From: Bacteroidota bacterium | GTDB lineage: Bacteria; CLD3; SB21 | NCBI GenBank assembly: GCA_020438245.1 | Contig: JAGQUY010000131.1 | Location: 4,277-12,097, forward strand | Length of the DNA: 7,821 bases | Direction of reading: 5' to 3' | In this document: positions 1 through 6,318 of the stretch, in pieces | Layout: the number at the start of each line of letters is the position of its first letter | Position numbering within the stretch: position 1 is the stretch's first letter | Position numbers and translations under genes: made by a program | The notes under the pieces: model-generated | Told to the model about the DNA's origin: nothing | Database searches by the model: none | Seen by the model: only the letters and a program-made list of their open reading frames with translations

Positions 1-93
1 ATCTTGTGGATAGTTCTTTCAATTAGTATACTGATTTATGCACTCAAACTGAGCGCGTCCATTCGCGCCGGTGAGTCAAAAGCCGGGAGCTAG
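1..93 (+). CDS. C-terminal tail of an upstream membrane protein (partial, 5' end outside window)
   Basis: This short open frame enters from the left edge and ends at TAG (91-93). It is the only one of the three forward frames open through this stretch; the other two meet stops within the first 30 bases. It encodes 30 residues: a hydrophobic segment (ILWIVLSISILIYALKL) that would make one transmembrane helix, then a short polar, net-positive tail (SASIRAGESKAGS). This is the pattern of a last membrane helix with a cytoplasmic C-terminus under the positive-inside rule. The stop lies 2 nt before the TTG of the next gene, which suggests an operon with coupled translation. The family cannot be named from 30 residues. 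A 30-codon open frame alone could arise by chance; the hydrophobic pattern and tight spacing are the support. Confidence 0.5.
   Translation: MLWIVLSISILIYALKLSASIRAGESKAGS
85..89 (+). promoter_or_regulatory. Shine-Dalgarno GGGAG supporting the TTG start at 96
   Basis: GGGAG lies 6 nt before TTG at 96-98, inside the last codons of the upstream frame. It favours the TTG start over the in-frame ATG at 153, which has no purine-rich SD in front of it (the preceding bases are GC-rich CTGGGCGCCGGCC). Confidence 0.45.
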
Positions 94-95
94 TA

Positions 96-1046
96 TTGCA
101 AAGTTTTCACCGATCACTCAACGAAGAACAGGTGCTCGACTGGGCGCCGGCCATGATCGTTCGCGTGGCCATATTGGATATGAACAACGGGGCACGCAAC
201 ATCGGCATCCGTAATATCCGCCGCATCGTGGATCATTTCCATCACATGGTAAGATCGCACAACCGACAGGTAGATGTCCAAGTCGATCAATTTCATGTGC
301 GTGATCGGAATGAAATCCCTGACACGTCGTATCATATTTATATTTCCAGCGGCGGTCCAGGGAGCCCTCTGGACGATGACGGCAAACCCTGTGAACAGGA
401 GTATTTTTCGCTGATTGACAATCTGCTTGATCATAATACATCGCGCGAGGATAAGAAGTTTTTCTTTGGCATTTGCCATTCGTTCCAGATGATGGTCAAG
501 AAATTTGACATCGGCGACATAACGCAGCGTGAGGTCCGTAAAATGGGCGTGGTTCCGCTGGTCAAAACGACAGCCGGACAAACGGACGACATGTTGCTGG
601 GATTGGCAGATCGATTTTACGGATTCGACAATCGGGACTGGCAAGTGGTCAATCCTGATGAAAAGCGTCTGGAGCAGCACGGCTTTCAGATTTTGTCGTT
701 CGAGGGGGATGCGAGAAATTCGACGGCTGCGGTTACGGGCATTCGTTTCACGCCCGAAATAGAAGCCGTTCAGTTTCACCCCGAAGCCGAAAAGAACGGA
801 ATTCTCATGCGCTTTACCGATCCGCATGAAAAAAATCGAATCATCAATCAATTCGGCCAAAAGAAATATGATGAATTGATCCAATCGGTGCAGAACCCGA
901 ACAAGCTGTTGAAGACGTATAGAATCATATTGCCCAATTTTCTGAGACGGTCGTTCAATCGGCTGCTCGGATACTATGAGTTGCCACTGCTCGGGCCCCT
1001 TCCACTGGAAGGATTTCCGACGCTTGAAGCGCCGTTGCCGAATTAA
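96..1046 (+). CDS. Class I glutamine amidotransferase-like protein (free-standing GATase1 domain)
   Basis: This is a cytosolic class I (triad) glutamine amidotransferase domain, predicted to hydrolyse glutamine and pass ammonia to an unknown acceptor enzyme. Visible elements are the oxyanion-strand motif GGPGSP (residues 86-91), the nucleophile elbow GICHSF with Cys127, and the FHPE motif with His228 and Glu230, so the triad is complete. It resembles the stand-alone amidotransferases of Bacteroidota that begin near RVAILDM and share the phrases GGPGSPL, CHSFQ and RDWQV. No synthetase domain follows: the protein continues through a helical stretch (about 232-290) into a proline- and leucine-rich tail (about 296-316) that I do not recognise. 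The TTG start with SD gives 316 aa; ATG at 153 would give 297 aa and begin closer to where the fold starts. It sits 2 nt after a membrane-protein frame and 9 nt before the HIT gene. It is not guaA or carA, because their partner domains are absent. The acceptor substrate is unknown. Confidence 0.85.
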   Translation: MQSFHRSLNEEQVLDWAPAMIVRVAILDMNNGARNIGIRNIRRIVDHFHHMVRSHNRQVDVQVDQFHVRDRNEIPDTSYHIYISSGGPGSPLDDDGKPCEQEYFSLIDNLLDHNTSREDKKFFFGICHSFQMMVKKFDIGDITQREVRKMGVVPLVKTTAGQTDDMLLGLADRFYGFDNRDWQVVNPDEKRLEQHGFQILSFEGDARNSTAAVTGIRFTPEIEAVQFHPEAEKNGILMRFTDPHEKNRIINQFGQKKYDELIQSVQNPNKLLKTYRIILPNFLRRSFNRLLGYYELPLLGPLPLEGFPTLEAPLPN

Positions 1047-1055
1047 GGAGACTGT

Positions 1056-1400
1056 ATGACAGATTGCCTGTTTTGTAAAATCATCGCCGGCGAAATACCT
1101 GCGAAAATAGTGTACGAGGATTCGCAGGTCATCGCCTTCAACGATATTCGGCCGAAAGCCCCGACGCACATACTGTTGATTCCACGGAAGCATATTGAGA
1201 AACTTTCCGATCTGAATGCAGACGACGCCGCTCTTTCCTCCCACCTGATGCTGACCGTGGGCAAGATTGCTGAAATGGCCGGCATCAATGAAAACGGATT
1301 CCGAGTTGTTGTCAACAACGGGCCGTTTTCCGGCCAGGAAGTTTATCATCTTCATTTCCACCTGCTCGGCGGAAAGCAAATGAGTTGGAATCCGGCATGA
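1056..1400 (+). CDS. hinT: Histidine triad (HIT) nucleotide-binding protein, Hint branch
   Basis: This small cytosolic HIT-superfamily protein of 114 aa has the usual length for the Hint branch, whose members hydrolyse purine nucleoside phosphoramidates (AMP-lysine-type bonds). The histidine triad is H98-L-H100-F-H102 followed by LLGG; by family knowledge the middle histidine, His100, is the nucleophile. The C-terminal GGKQMSWNPA matches the Hint-type ending (GGR-x-M-x-W-P-P-G) rather than Fhit or GalT. Near the N-terminus, C4-x2-C7 together with His46 could make the zinc site found in many bacterial HIT proteins. AAGGAG (1045-1050) lies 5 nt before the ATG and overlaps the stop codon of the amidotransferase gene. 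Its own TGA (1398-1400) overlaps the lipA ATG as ATGA, so translation is probably coupled on both sides. The physiological substrate is unknown. Confidence 0.93.
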   Translation: MTDCLFCKIIAGEIPAKIVYEDSQVIAFNDIRPKAPTHILLIPRKHIEKLSDLNADDAALSSHLMLTVGKIAEMAGINENGFRVVVNNGPFSGQEVYHLHFHLLGGKQMSWNPA

Positions 1401-2359
1401 ATCGAAAATATCCAATGACCTCCATTCAGGTCGACTACATCAACAAGAAAACCGAACAGAAAGAGACCGGGGAAGTGTCGCAACGACCTTCCTGGTTGAA
1501 GGTCAAAATTCCTATTGGCAGCCGATATACAGAGATCAAACAGCTGGTTGGCGGACAGAATCTCAATACCGTCTGTGAAGAAGCAAGATGCCCAAACATA
1601 TCTGAATGCTGGAACCGAGGCACGGCCACCTTTATGATTCTGGGTGACGTGTGCACCCGAAGCTGCGGGTTCTGTGCTGTAAAAACCGGTAAGCCCGTCT
1701 GGTTTGACAACGGAGAGCCGAAACGAGTTGCCGATTCGGTTAAAACGATGAACCTTCGCCACGCAGTTATCACCTCGGTGAATCGGGATGAGTTGCCCGA
1801 TGGCGGATCGAGTGTCTTTGCGGAAACTATCAGGGAGATTCGGAGTCGGGCTCCCGGATGCCGCATTGAAGTGCTGATTCCTGATTTTCGGGGAAATATG
1901 GATTCCTTGATGAATGTAGTTCAAGCTGCGCCGGACATTCTCAACCATAACATCGAAACCGTACCCAGACTCTATACCGTGGTACGCCCACAAGCGCTGT
2001 ATGCACAGAGTCTCGAACTCTTGGAACGAGCCAAAAAGAAAGGCATGGTAACCAAGAGCGGAATTATGGTTGGTTTGGGAGAAACAGATGCGGAAGTTCT
2101 GGACGTACTTAGAGATTTGAGATCATCGAACGTCGATATTGTCACCATCGGTCAGTATTTGCAACCGACGCGGGAACATATTCCCGTGGACCGCTATGTT
2201 CACCCGGATGTATTCACCTTTTTTGCCACAGAAGGCCGGGCAATGGGGTTCTCGGTTGTGGAATCGGGGCCGCTGGTCCGATCGTCCTACCATGCCGAAG
2301 AACAATCCGATGGGGTAGAACGGTACTTCAAAGAGCATTCTAATCCTGCCGTAATCTGA
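1397..2359 (+). CDS. lipA: Lipoyl synthase (radical SAM)
   Basis: LipA inserts two sulfur atoms at C6 and C8 of the octanoyl chain bound to lipoyl domains (2-oxoacid dehydrogenase E2 subunits, GcvH), completing protein lipoylation in the cytosol. All diagnostic residues are present, numbered from ATG 1397: the auxiliary [4Fe-4S] ligands C60-x4-C65-x5-C71, the radical-SAM ligands C86-x3-C90-x2-C93, and the C-terminal R295-S-S motif whose serine ligates the sacrificial cluster. Other LipA hallmarks are CEEARCPNI, GDVCTRSCGFCAV, HNIETV and QYLQPTREH. The 320-aa length is normal. ATG 1397 was chosen because it overlaps the HIT stop as ATGA with a weak GGA 5' of it; TTG 1385 would add 4 residues and ATG 1415 would remove 6. 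No lipB, lplA or lipoylated substrate gene is visible in the window, so the context adds nothing about the octanoyl donor route. Confidence 0.97.
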   Translation: MNRKYPMTSIQVDYINKKTEQKETGEVSQRPSWLKVKIPIGSRYTEIKQLVGGQNLNTVCEEARCPNISECWNRGTATFMILGDVCTRSCGFCAVKTGKPVWFDNGEPKRVADSVKTMNLRHAVITSVNRDELPDGGSSVFAETIREIRSRAPGCRIEVLIPDFRGNMDSLMNVVQAAPDILNHNIETVPRLYTVVRPQALYAQSLELLERAKKKGMVTKSGIMVGLGETDAEVLDVLRDLRSSNVDIVTIGQYLQPTREHIPVDRYVHPDVFTFFATEGRAMGFSVVESGPLVRSSYHAEEQSDGVERYFKEHSNPAVI

Positions 2360-2443
2360 TTCCCTTTTTTCTATCCAACCCAATACTTACCCGTTTACCC
2401 AGTCGATTTTGGGGGATAAAAAACAGAAGTCAAGCTGTATTGT
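2360..2443 (+). promoter_or_regulatory. lipA-receptor intergenic spacer with a weak promoter-like pair
   Basis: This 84-nt AT-leaning gap is the widest break between the left operon and the receptor gene, so a promoter is expected here. The best sigma70-like pair I can see is TTTACC (2394-2399) and TAAAAA (2417-2422) with 17 nt between them, each 4 of 6 to consensus. No clear TAnnTTTG (Bacteroidota -7 element) was found. A T6 run (2365-2370) follows the lipA stop, but no convincing hairpin precedes it. There is no SD at a proper distance from the receptor ATG; the nearest purine run, GAAG at 2426-2429, is 14 nt away. Confidence 0.25.
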
Positions 2444-4774
2444 ATGTATAGAATACTCCTCATTTTGTCTCTTTTGTTTGGAACCAACCTGGTATCCCAG
2501 ACTCAGCCTGCCACTCTCAACGGGTTTGTTTATGATGCATCCAACAAAGAAAAACTCATTGGAGCCAATGTCATTCTCAAAGACACTTATAAAGGGAGTT
2601 CTTCTAACGTCTCAGGCTATTATGTGATTCAAAATATTGCGCCGGGCATTTATGAAGTGGTTGTTCAATACTTGGGTTATGAAACGTTCAAACAAACCGT
2701 CAGCCTCGCGCCTGGTCAGGAGAAATGGGTGGAGGTCTACCTGAAGGCCAAGTCGATTGAAAGCGATGAAATCATCGTTTACGGAGACTCCTTACCCACT
2801 ATCGAACGGCTTTTTGAAAAACCGGTCTCCAAGATCGAACTCAGCGGCTTGGAGATCAATCAAATTCCCCAAATTGCGGAGGGCGATTTGCTTCGTTCTT
2901 TGCAGACGCTGCCCGGCATCGTTCCCTTGTCTGATTTTTCCTCAGCGTTATACGTCCGCGGCGGCGGATCAGATCAGAACTTGTACTTGATCGACGGAAC
3001 GGATGTCTACAATCCAGAGCATGCATTTGGCCTGTTCTCCACGTTCAATACCGATGCGATCAAGCAGGTTGAGATTTCAAAGGGTGGGTTTGGCGCGGAA
3101 TACGGGGGCCGCTTATCTAGTATTCTCAGCGTAACCAATCTCGACGGAAACCGTGAAAATTTCGAGGGGAGCGCATCCGTCAGTCTATTGTCCGCACGAA
3201 CGACAGTGCAAGTACCGATCAACGACAGGATTTCGGTATCCGGATCCATCCGGCGCACGTATTTTGACAAGACCATTGGTCAGGCGATTGATGCGGTTCC
3301 GGACTACTATTTTTATGATGGCAACGTGAAGGCGTTTATCCAAGTGGATGAACGGAATACCGTAACCGTAAGCGGTTATGGAGGCCAGGATGTTCTTAAC
3401 TTTGTGTTTAATGAGAAATCAGACGACAAAGCGGGTTTCCATGTAAATTGGGGTAACCAAACCGGCAGCGTCCAATGGACCCGCGTATTTTCACCCAAAC
3501 TGTTCGGCAATTTCTGGATTACCGGGAGCCAGTTCGAATCCAATTTTAATTTTGACGAATCTTTTGAATTCACCGACCGCAATTATATTTCCGATGTGAC
3601 CTTGAAAGGCAATCTCGAATACTATGCGTCGGATACATGGACGTTCCATTTTGGATTTGAGGAAAAGAATCTTCATGGAATTTTTCGTCAGACGTTTCCG
3701 GGCGGCAGGGTTGATGTAAATGCGCGTCGCCGTCACTATGCGGGATACTTCCAAAGCAACTGGATGCCAACTTCCAGGTGGGATGTCGAGACGGGACTCC
3801 GATTCGACTATTTCGATTCGGACAGAGATTACCAAAATCTCGACCCGCGGATGACCCTGCGTTACAAACTCACGCCAGAATCCAACATAAAGATGGCAGC
3901 CGGCGTCTATCATCAATACCTTCATCGGCTGCCCAGGCCTTTTTTCGTGGGCATTTGGACCAGCTCAGACGAGAACCAAAGGGGCTCCGCGGCCTACCAC
4001 TTCATTCTGGGGTATCAGAGGGACCTGGGTTCTTCTGTTGAGATGGAATTGGAGACGTATTACAAGAAGTATCGAAATATCTACGATCTTAATCCCAACA
4101 TCATAACAGCCGTAGAACCGGCATATTTTGAAGACAATCTACCGGTATATACGAGTACCGGGGGTCTTTTTAACAAAGGTCAGGGGCGGTCTTTGGGTGT
4201 TGAGATGCTGTTGCGGAAACCTACAGGGCCTCTCACCGGATGGCTGGGCTTTTCATGGGCCCATACCGAGTACGCGTTTAATGCCATAAATCAGGGTAAT
4301 GCCTATCCGCCCCGCCACGACCGGACGGTTGTCGTCAATGCCGTGGCCAACGTGGAAATCAAGAATACGCTGAGAAAAATCCGTGGTCGCCCAACCAAAC
4401 GAGACAAGAGCAGTTGGAGTCTGGGATCCAATTTTGTCTATTCAACAGGCCAGCCGATCACGGTTCCAGGCTCTTATTACTATATCAGAACGAGTCCGGA
4501 CGGCCCCTACAGCCTGCCGGTCTATCCGTCCGAGATCAATCGGTTCCGGTTGCCCTACTATGCAAGATTGGATCTTAGTATCACCTATCGTCATGAGTTT
4601 AGACACTGGAGCTTCGAGCCGTATCTTCAGGTATTCAACGTGGGTAACCGAAAAAATGTCTGGTTTGTGGATTATTCGACGGGCAATAGTGCTGATGGAG
4701 GTTTGAGACAAGGCATTAAAACCGTCAATATGTTTCCGCTTCTGCCAACCATCGGCTTCAACATAAGGTTCTGA
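2444..4774 (+). CDS. TonB-dependent outer-membrane receptor with N-terminal carboxypeptidase-regulatory-like domain
   Basis: This is a 776-aa outer-membrane gated beta-barrel, predicted to import a ligand with energy from TonB-ExbB-ExbD. Domains in order are: a signal peptide (about 1-19, ending LVSQ); a carboxypeptidase-D regulatory-like beta-sandwich (about 24-103, with the typical GFVYDASNKEKLIGANV, SGYY and PGIYEVVVQYLGYE elements); a short TonB-box-like linker (DEIIVYGD, about 108-115); a plug domain (about 125-230) with LLRSLQTLPGI, YVRGGGSDQNLYLIDG and the terminal GAEYGGRLSSILSV; and a barrel to the end. The last residue is Phe in an alternating pattern (GFNIRF), the usual BAM signal. 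At 776 aa it is shorter than typical SusC proteins (about 1000 aa), and no SusD follows. Instead a DUF4249 lipoprotein gene begins 3 nt downstream, which marks this receptor subtype. No STN signalling domain is present. The substrate cannot be told from sequence. The start codon has no clear SD. Confidence 0.95.
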   Translation: MYRILLILSLLFGTNLVSQTQPATLNGFVYDASNKEKLIGANVILKDTYKGSSSNVSGYYVIQNIAPGIYEVVVQYLGYETFKQTVSLAPGQEKWVEVYLKAKSIESDEIIVYGDSLPTIERLFEKPVSKIELSGLEINQIPQIAEGDLLRSLQTLPGIVPLSDFSSALYVRGGGSDQNLYLIDGTDVYNPEHAFGLFSTFNTDAIKQVEISKGGFGAEYGGRLSSILSVTNLDGNRENFEGSASVSLLSARTTVQVPINDRISVSGSIRRTYFDKTIGQAIDAVPDYYFYDGNVKAFIQVDERNTVTVSGYGGQDVLNFVFNEKSDDKAGFHVNWGNQTGSVQWTRVFSPKLFGNFWITGSQFESNFNFDESFEFTDRNYISDVTLKGNLEYYASDTWTFHFGFEEKNLHGIFRQTFPGGRVDVNARRRHYAGYFQSNWMPTSRWDVETGLRFDYFDSDRDYQNLDPRMTLRYKLTPESNIKMAAGVYHQYLHRLPRPFFVGIWTSSDENQRGSAAYHFILGYQRDLGSSVEMELETYYKKYRNIYDLNPNIITAVEPAYFEDNLPVYTSTGGLFNKGQGRSLGVEMLLRKPTGPLTGWLGFSWAHTEYAFNAINQGNAYPPRHDRTVVVNAVANVEIKNTLRKIRGRPTKRDKSSWSLGSNFVYSTGQPITVPGSYYYIRTSPDGPYSLPVYPSEINRFRLPYYARLDLSITYRHEFRHWSFEPYLQVFNVGNRKNVWFVDYSTGNSADGGLRQGIKTVNMFPLLPTIGFNIRF

Positions 4775-4777
4775 GTT

Positions 4778-5695
4778 ATGACGATTAAACGGTATGTCAT
4801 TGCGATGCTGTTCTTCACCACGGCCTGTGGGGAAGGGATTTTCGACGTAGAAGGACGTTCTTACGAGCCTAAGATCGTGATAGACGGTTATCTGGTTCCA
4901 GGTTCGACCCAAATCAAGATCTACTTTCGCAGAAACCTGCCGTTGAATGACAATGGACAACTTTTCTATCCTTCCGATCTTGTTTTGACGAATGCCCAAG
5001 CCTCTTTGACTGACGTAGCTGAGTCAGCCATCTATCCGCTTTCGTATAATGCCGATTCTTTATACTACACTTATTCCGGCACCGATTTGACAATCGGTCA
5101 CGGCAAAACCTATCGTCTTGAAGTGTCCGCTGTTGTCAACGGCAAAAGTCTTTCAGCCAGTTCAGAAACCACAACTCCCAATGCAGGATTCTCGATCGAT
5201 CCGGCTGCTTCTGTTTTAGACAGTATGGAATACAATGCAAAGGATAGCCTTGGCAATTCACGCAAATTCAGGATATCCTTCCATCGATCTCCTGGAACGG
5301 ATTTTTACCTGAATACGCTCGAGGCATTGGATGCGTCTGTCGAAAGCTTCATTTATTCTCCGGTCAATATATTCTGGGCGCCGGATACTGCCGACGTGGC
5401 GGATGATCTAACGGAGCTGAAATATTCCAATGATATCACCATTAACACGCCGTTGAATGCCGGCACCAGTTCAATCGACATTGAATGGTACAGTACCTGG
5501 TTCTACGGGGATTATCGCGTCGTGCTTTTTGCAGGAGACCGAAACATGCGTGACTTTTTTTTGACGTATGGCGATGTACAGGAAGCGGACGGGAATCTGC
5601 ATGAGCCGGTTCTTCATATCGATGGAGACGGTATCGGCGTATTCGGCAGTGCCATTTCAGATACCGTTATGGTACGGGTCCTGCGACGTCAATAG
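4778..5695 (+). CDS. DUF4249-family lipoprotein, partner of the TonB receptor
   Basis: This 305-aa protein has a short hydrophobic leader and a lipobox-like FTTAC with Cys17, so it is probably a lipoprotein. The -3 position is Thr rather than the usual Leu/Val/Ile, so processing is less certain. Residue +2 is Gly, which does not suggest inner-membrane retention. The mature N-terminus (YEPKIVIDGYLVPG, about 28-41), the beta-rich first half with alternating motifs (LTNAQASLTD, GKTYRLEVSAVVNGK) and a second half rich in aromatic and acidic residues fit DUF4249, an uncharacterised family found mainly in Bacteroidota and encoded next to TonB receptors. ATG 4778 lies 3 nt after the receptor stop, with AAGG (about 4765-4768) inside the receptor's last codons, so the two are almost surely cotranscribed. 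By analogy to SusE/F-type partners it may bind ligand at the cell surface or assist the receptor; that role is inference. Confidence 0.82.
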   Translation: MTIKRYVIAMLFFTTACGEGIFDVEGRSYEPKIVIDGYLVPGSTQIKIYFRRNLPLNDNGQLFYPSDLVLTNAQASLTDVAESAIYPLSYNADSLYYTYSGTDLTIGHGKTYRLEVSAVVNGKSLSASSETTTPNAGFSIDPAASVLDSMEYNAKDSLGNSRKFRISFHRSPGTDFYLNTLEALDASVESFIYSPVNIFWAPDTADVADDLTELKYSNDITINTPLNAGTSSIDIEWYSTWFYGDYRVVLFAGDRNMRDFFLTYGDVQEADGNLHEPVLHIDGDGIGVFGSAISDTVMVRVLRRQ

Positions 5696-5698
5696 TGC

Positions 5699-5727
5699 TT
5701 GAAAGTCATCAACGTTTTGAATAGGTT
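5699..5727 (+). promoter_or_regulatory. Possible promoter for the DUF2147 gene
   Basis: TTGAAA (5699-5704, 5 of 6 to the -35 consensus) and TAGGTT (5722-5727, 3 of 6 to -10) are spaced by 17 nt in the gap before the DUF2147 gene. The -10 match is poor, so this is only the best candidate. It would place transcription initiation close to the tandem repeat at 5735-5758. Confidence 0.22.
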
Positions 5728-5734
5728 CATCTAT

Positions 5735-5758
5735 CTATTCGACAAACTATTCGACAAA
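5735..5758 (+). repeat. Perfect tandem 12-bp direct repeat (CTATTCGACAAA x2)
   Basis: CTATTCGACAAA occurs twice back to back (5735-5746 and 5747-5758), preceded by a further CTAT (5731-5734) and followed by more A residues. It lies in the 89-nt non-coding gap, 26 nt before the DUF2147 ATG and just upstream of its SD, so it would fall in the 5' leader or near the transcription start. A tandem repeat of about one helical turn plus 1-2 bp could hold a regulator bound as two direct-repeat half sites, or it may simply be a slippage duplication. The sequence alone cannot decide. Confidence 0.75.
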
Positions 5759-5773
5759 AAACAGGTCATTTGT

Positions 5774-5780
5774 AAGGAGG
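5774..5780 (+). promoter_or_regulatory. Strong Shine-Dalgarno AAGGAGG
   Basis: A near-complete anti-SD match 4 nt before the ATG at 5785. It fixes the start of the DUF2147 gene and shows that the organism uses canonical SD initiation for at least some genes. Confidence 0.85.
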
Positions 5781-5784
5781 GCGT

Positions 5785-6264
5785 ATGAAGCAGATGTTGA
5801 AAGGTGTTTTTGCGTTGCTCATGCTGAGCGGAGTCGCCTTTGCAGGCAATCCGGACGATCTGCTCGGAACGTGGCTCAACGAGGAAGGTACCTCTAAAAT
5901 CGAAATCTATAAGGACAACGGGCAATTCTTCGGGAAGATCATTTGGCTCCGAGATCCGGTGTACACCCAAAAGGATGTGGACGATAACGAAGGCAATGCG
6001 AGGGTTAAGCTGGGTGCCACGAAAGTCGACTTCAAGAATCCGGATGAAGCACGAAGAGACGATAAGATCATCGGCATGGTCATATTGCGGGGTTTTACCT
6101 ATGATGCGGACGATGAGGAATGGAGCGGAGGAATGATCTATGATCCCAAGAAGGGCTCCGACTATAAAGCATATATGCAGCTGCTCTCAAAGGACAGGTT
6201 GAAGCTCAGAGGATATATTGGTATTTCTTTGATCGGCCGAACGACCTACTGGACACGAAGCTGA
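5785..6264 (+). CDS. Secreted DUF2147-family protein
   Basis: This is a 159-aa exported protein. It has a classic signal peptide (about 1-20: Lys-rich n-region, LLMLSG core, cleavage after AFA before GNPDD) followed by a single DUF2147 domain. Family-like elements are GTW (28-30), SKIEIYKDNGQFFGKIIWL (37-55), the acidic segment ending VDFKNPDEARRDDKIIGMVIL (81-101), EEWSGGMIYDPKKGSDYKAYM (111-131) and LKLRGYIGISLIGRTTYW (139-156). These repeated beta-strand patterns fit a small periplasmic beta-barrel or lipocalin-like sheet; no catalytic residues are recognisable and the function of the family is unknown to me. The length matches the family. It has a strong SD, a tandem repeat upstream and a terminator straight after, so it may be a single-gene unit. 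Readthrough from the DUF4249 gene 89 nt upstream is possible, as no terminator is seen between them. Confidence 0.9.
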   Translation: MKQMLKGVFALLMLSGVAFAGNPDDLLGTWLNEEGTSKIEIYKDNGQFFGKIIWLRDPVYTQKDVDDNEGNARVKLGATKVDFKNPDEARRDDKIIGMVILRGFTYDADDEEWSGGMIYDPKKGSDYKAYMQLLSKDRLKLRGYIGISLIGRTTYWTRS

Positions 6265-6278
6265 TTGTTTCTAGAATT

Positions 6279-6318
6279 GCGGCTGCCCGGGTTCAAACCA
6301 GGACAGCCGCTTTTTTTT
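6279..6318 (+). terminator. Rho-independent terminator after the DUF2147 gene
   Basis: GCGGCTG (6279-6285) pairs with CAGCCGC (6304-6310). The stem continues inward after a C/A mismatch through CC/GG, and then after a G/A mismatch through GGT/ACC around a TCAA loop. Eight T follow at 6311-6318. The U-tract faces the plus-strand gene, 14 nt after its stop. The last two T belong to the stop codon (complement 6317-6319) of the convergent minus-strand lipoprotein gene. On the minus strand no U-run follows the hairpin, so it should act mainly in one direction. Confidence 0.88.

Noticed and set aside
114..1415. Long (433-codon) open frame on the minus strand opposite the amidotransferase and hinT genes
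   Set aside because: It lies exactly antisense to two well-recognised genes and spans their junction. Its translation is rich in Arg/Ile/His with no recognisable domain, and there is no SD. It is a shadow frame.
1352..1993. Minus-strand open frame opposite the first half of lipA
   Set aside because: It is antisense to the conserved LipA cluster motifs and has no protein family features.
2340..2370. Possible terminator after lipA (T6 run at 2365-2370)
   Set aside because: Only a 4-bp AATC/GATT pairing with a 12-nt loop can be drawn before the T-run, which is too weak for an intrinsic terminator.
2398..2413. CCCA/TGGG inverted repeat before the receptor gene
   Set aside because: A 4-bp stem with a 9-nt loop is expected by chance and does not resemble a known operator or riboswitch.
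2409..2627. Short plus-strand frame overlapping the start of the receptor gene
   Set aside because: It is out of frame with the receptor, whose signal peptide and regulatory-like domain are unmistakable. It starts at TTG and shows no family features.
4442..4999. Minus-strand open frame across the receptor/DUF4249 junction
   Set aside because: It is antisense to two supported genes, with no SD and no recognisable domain.
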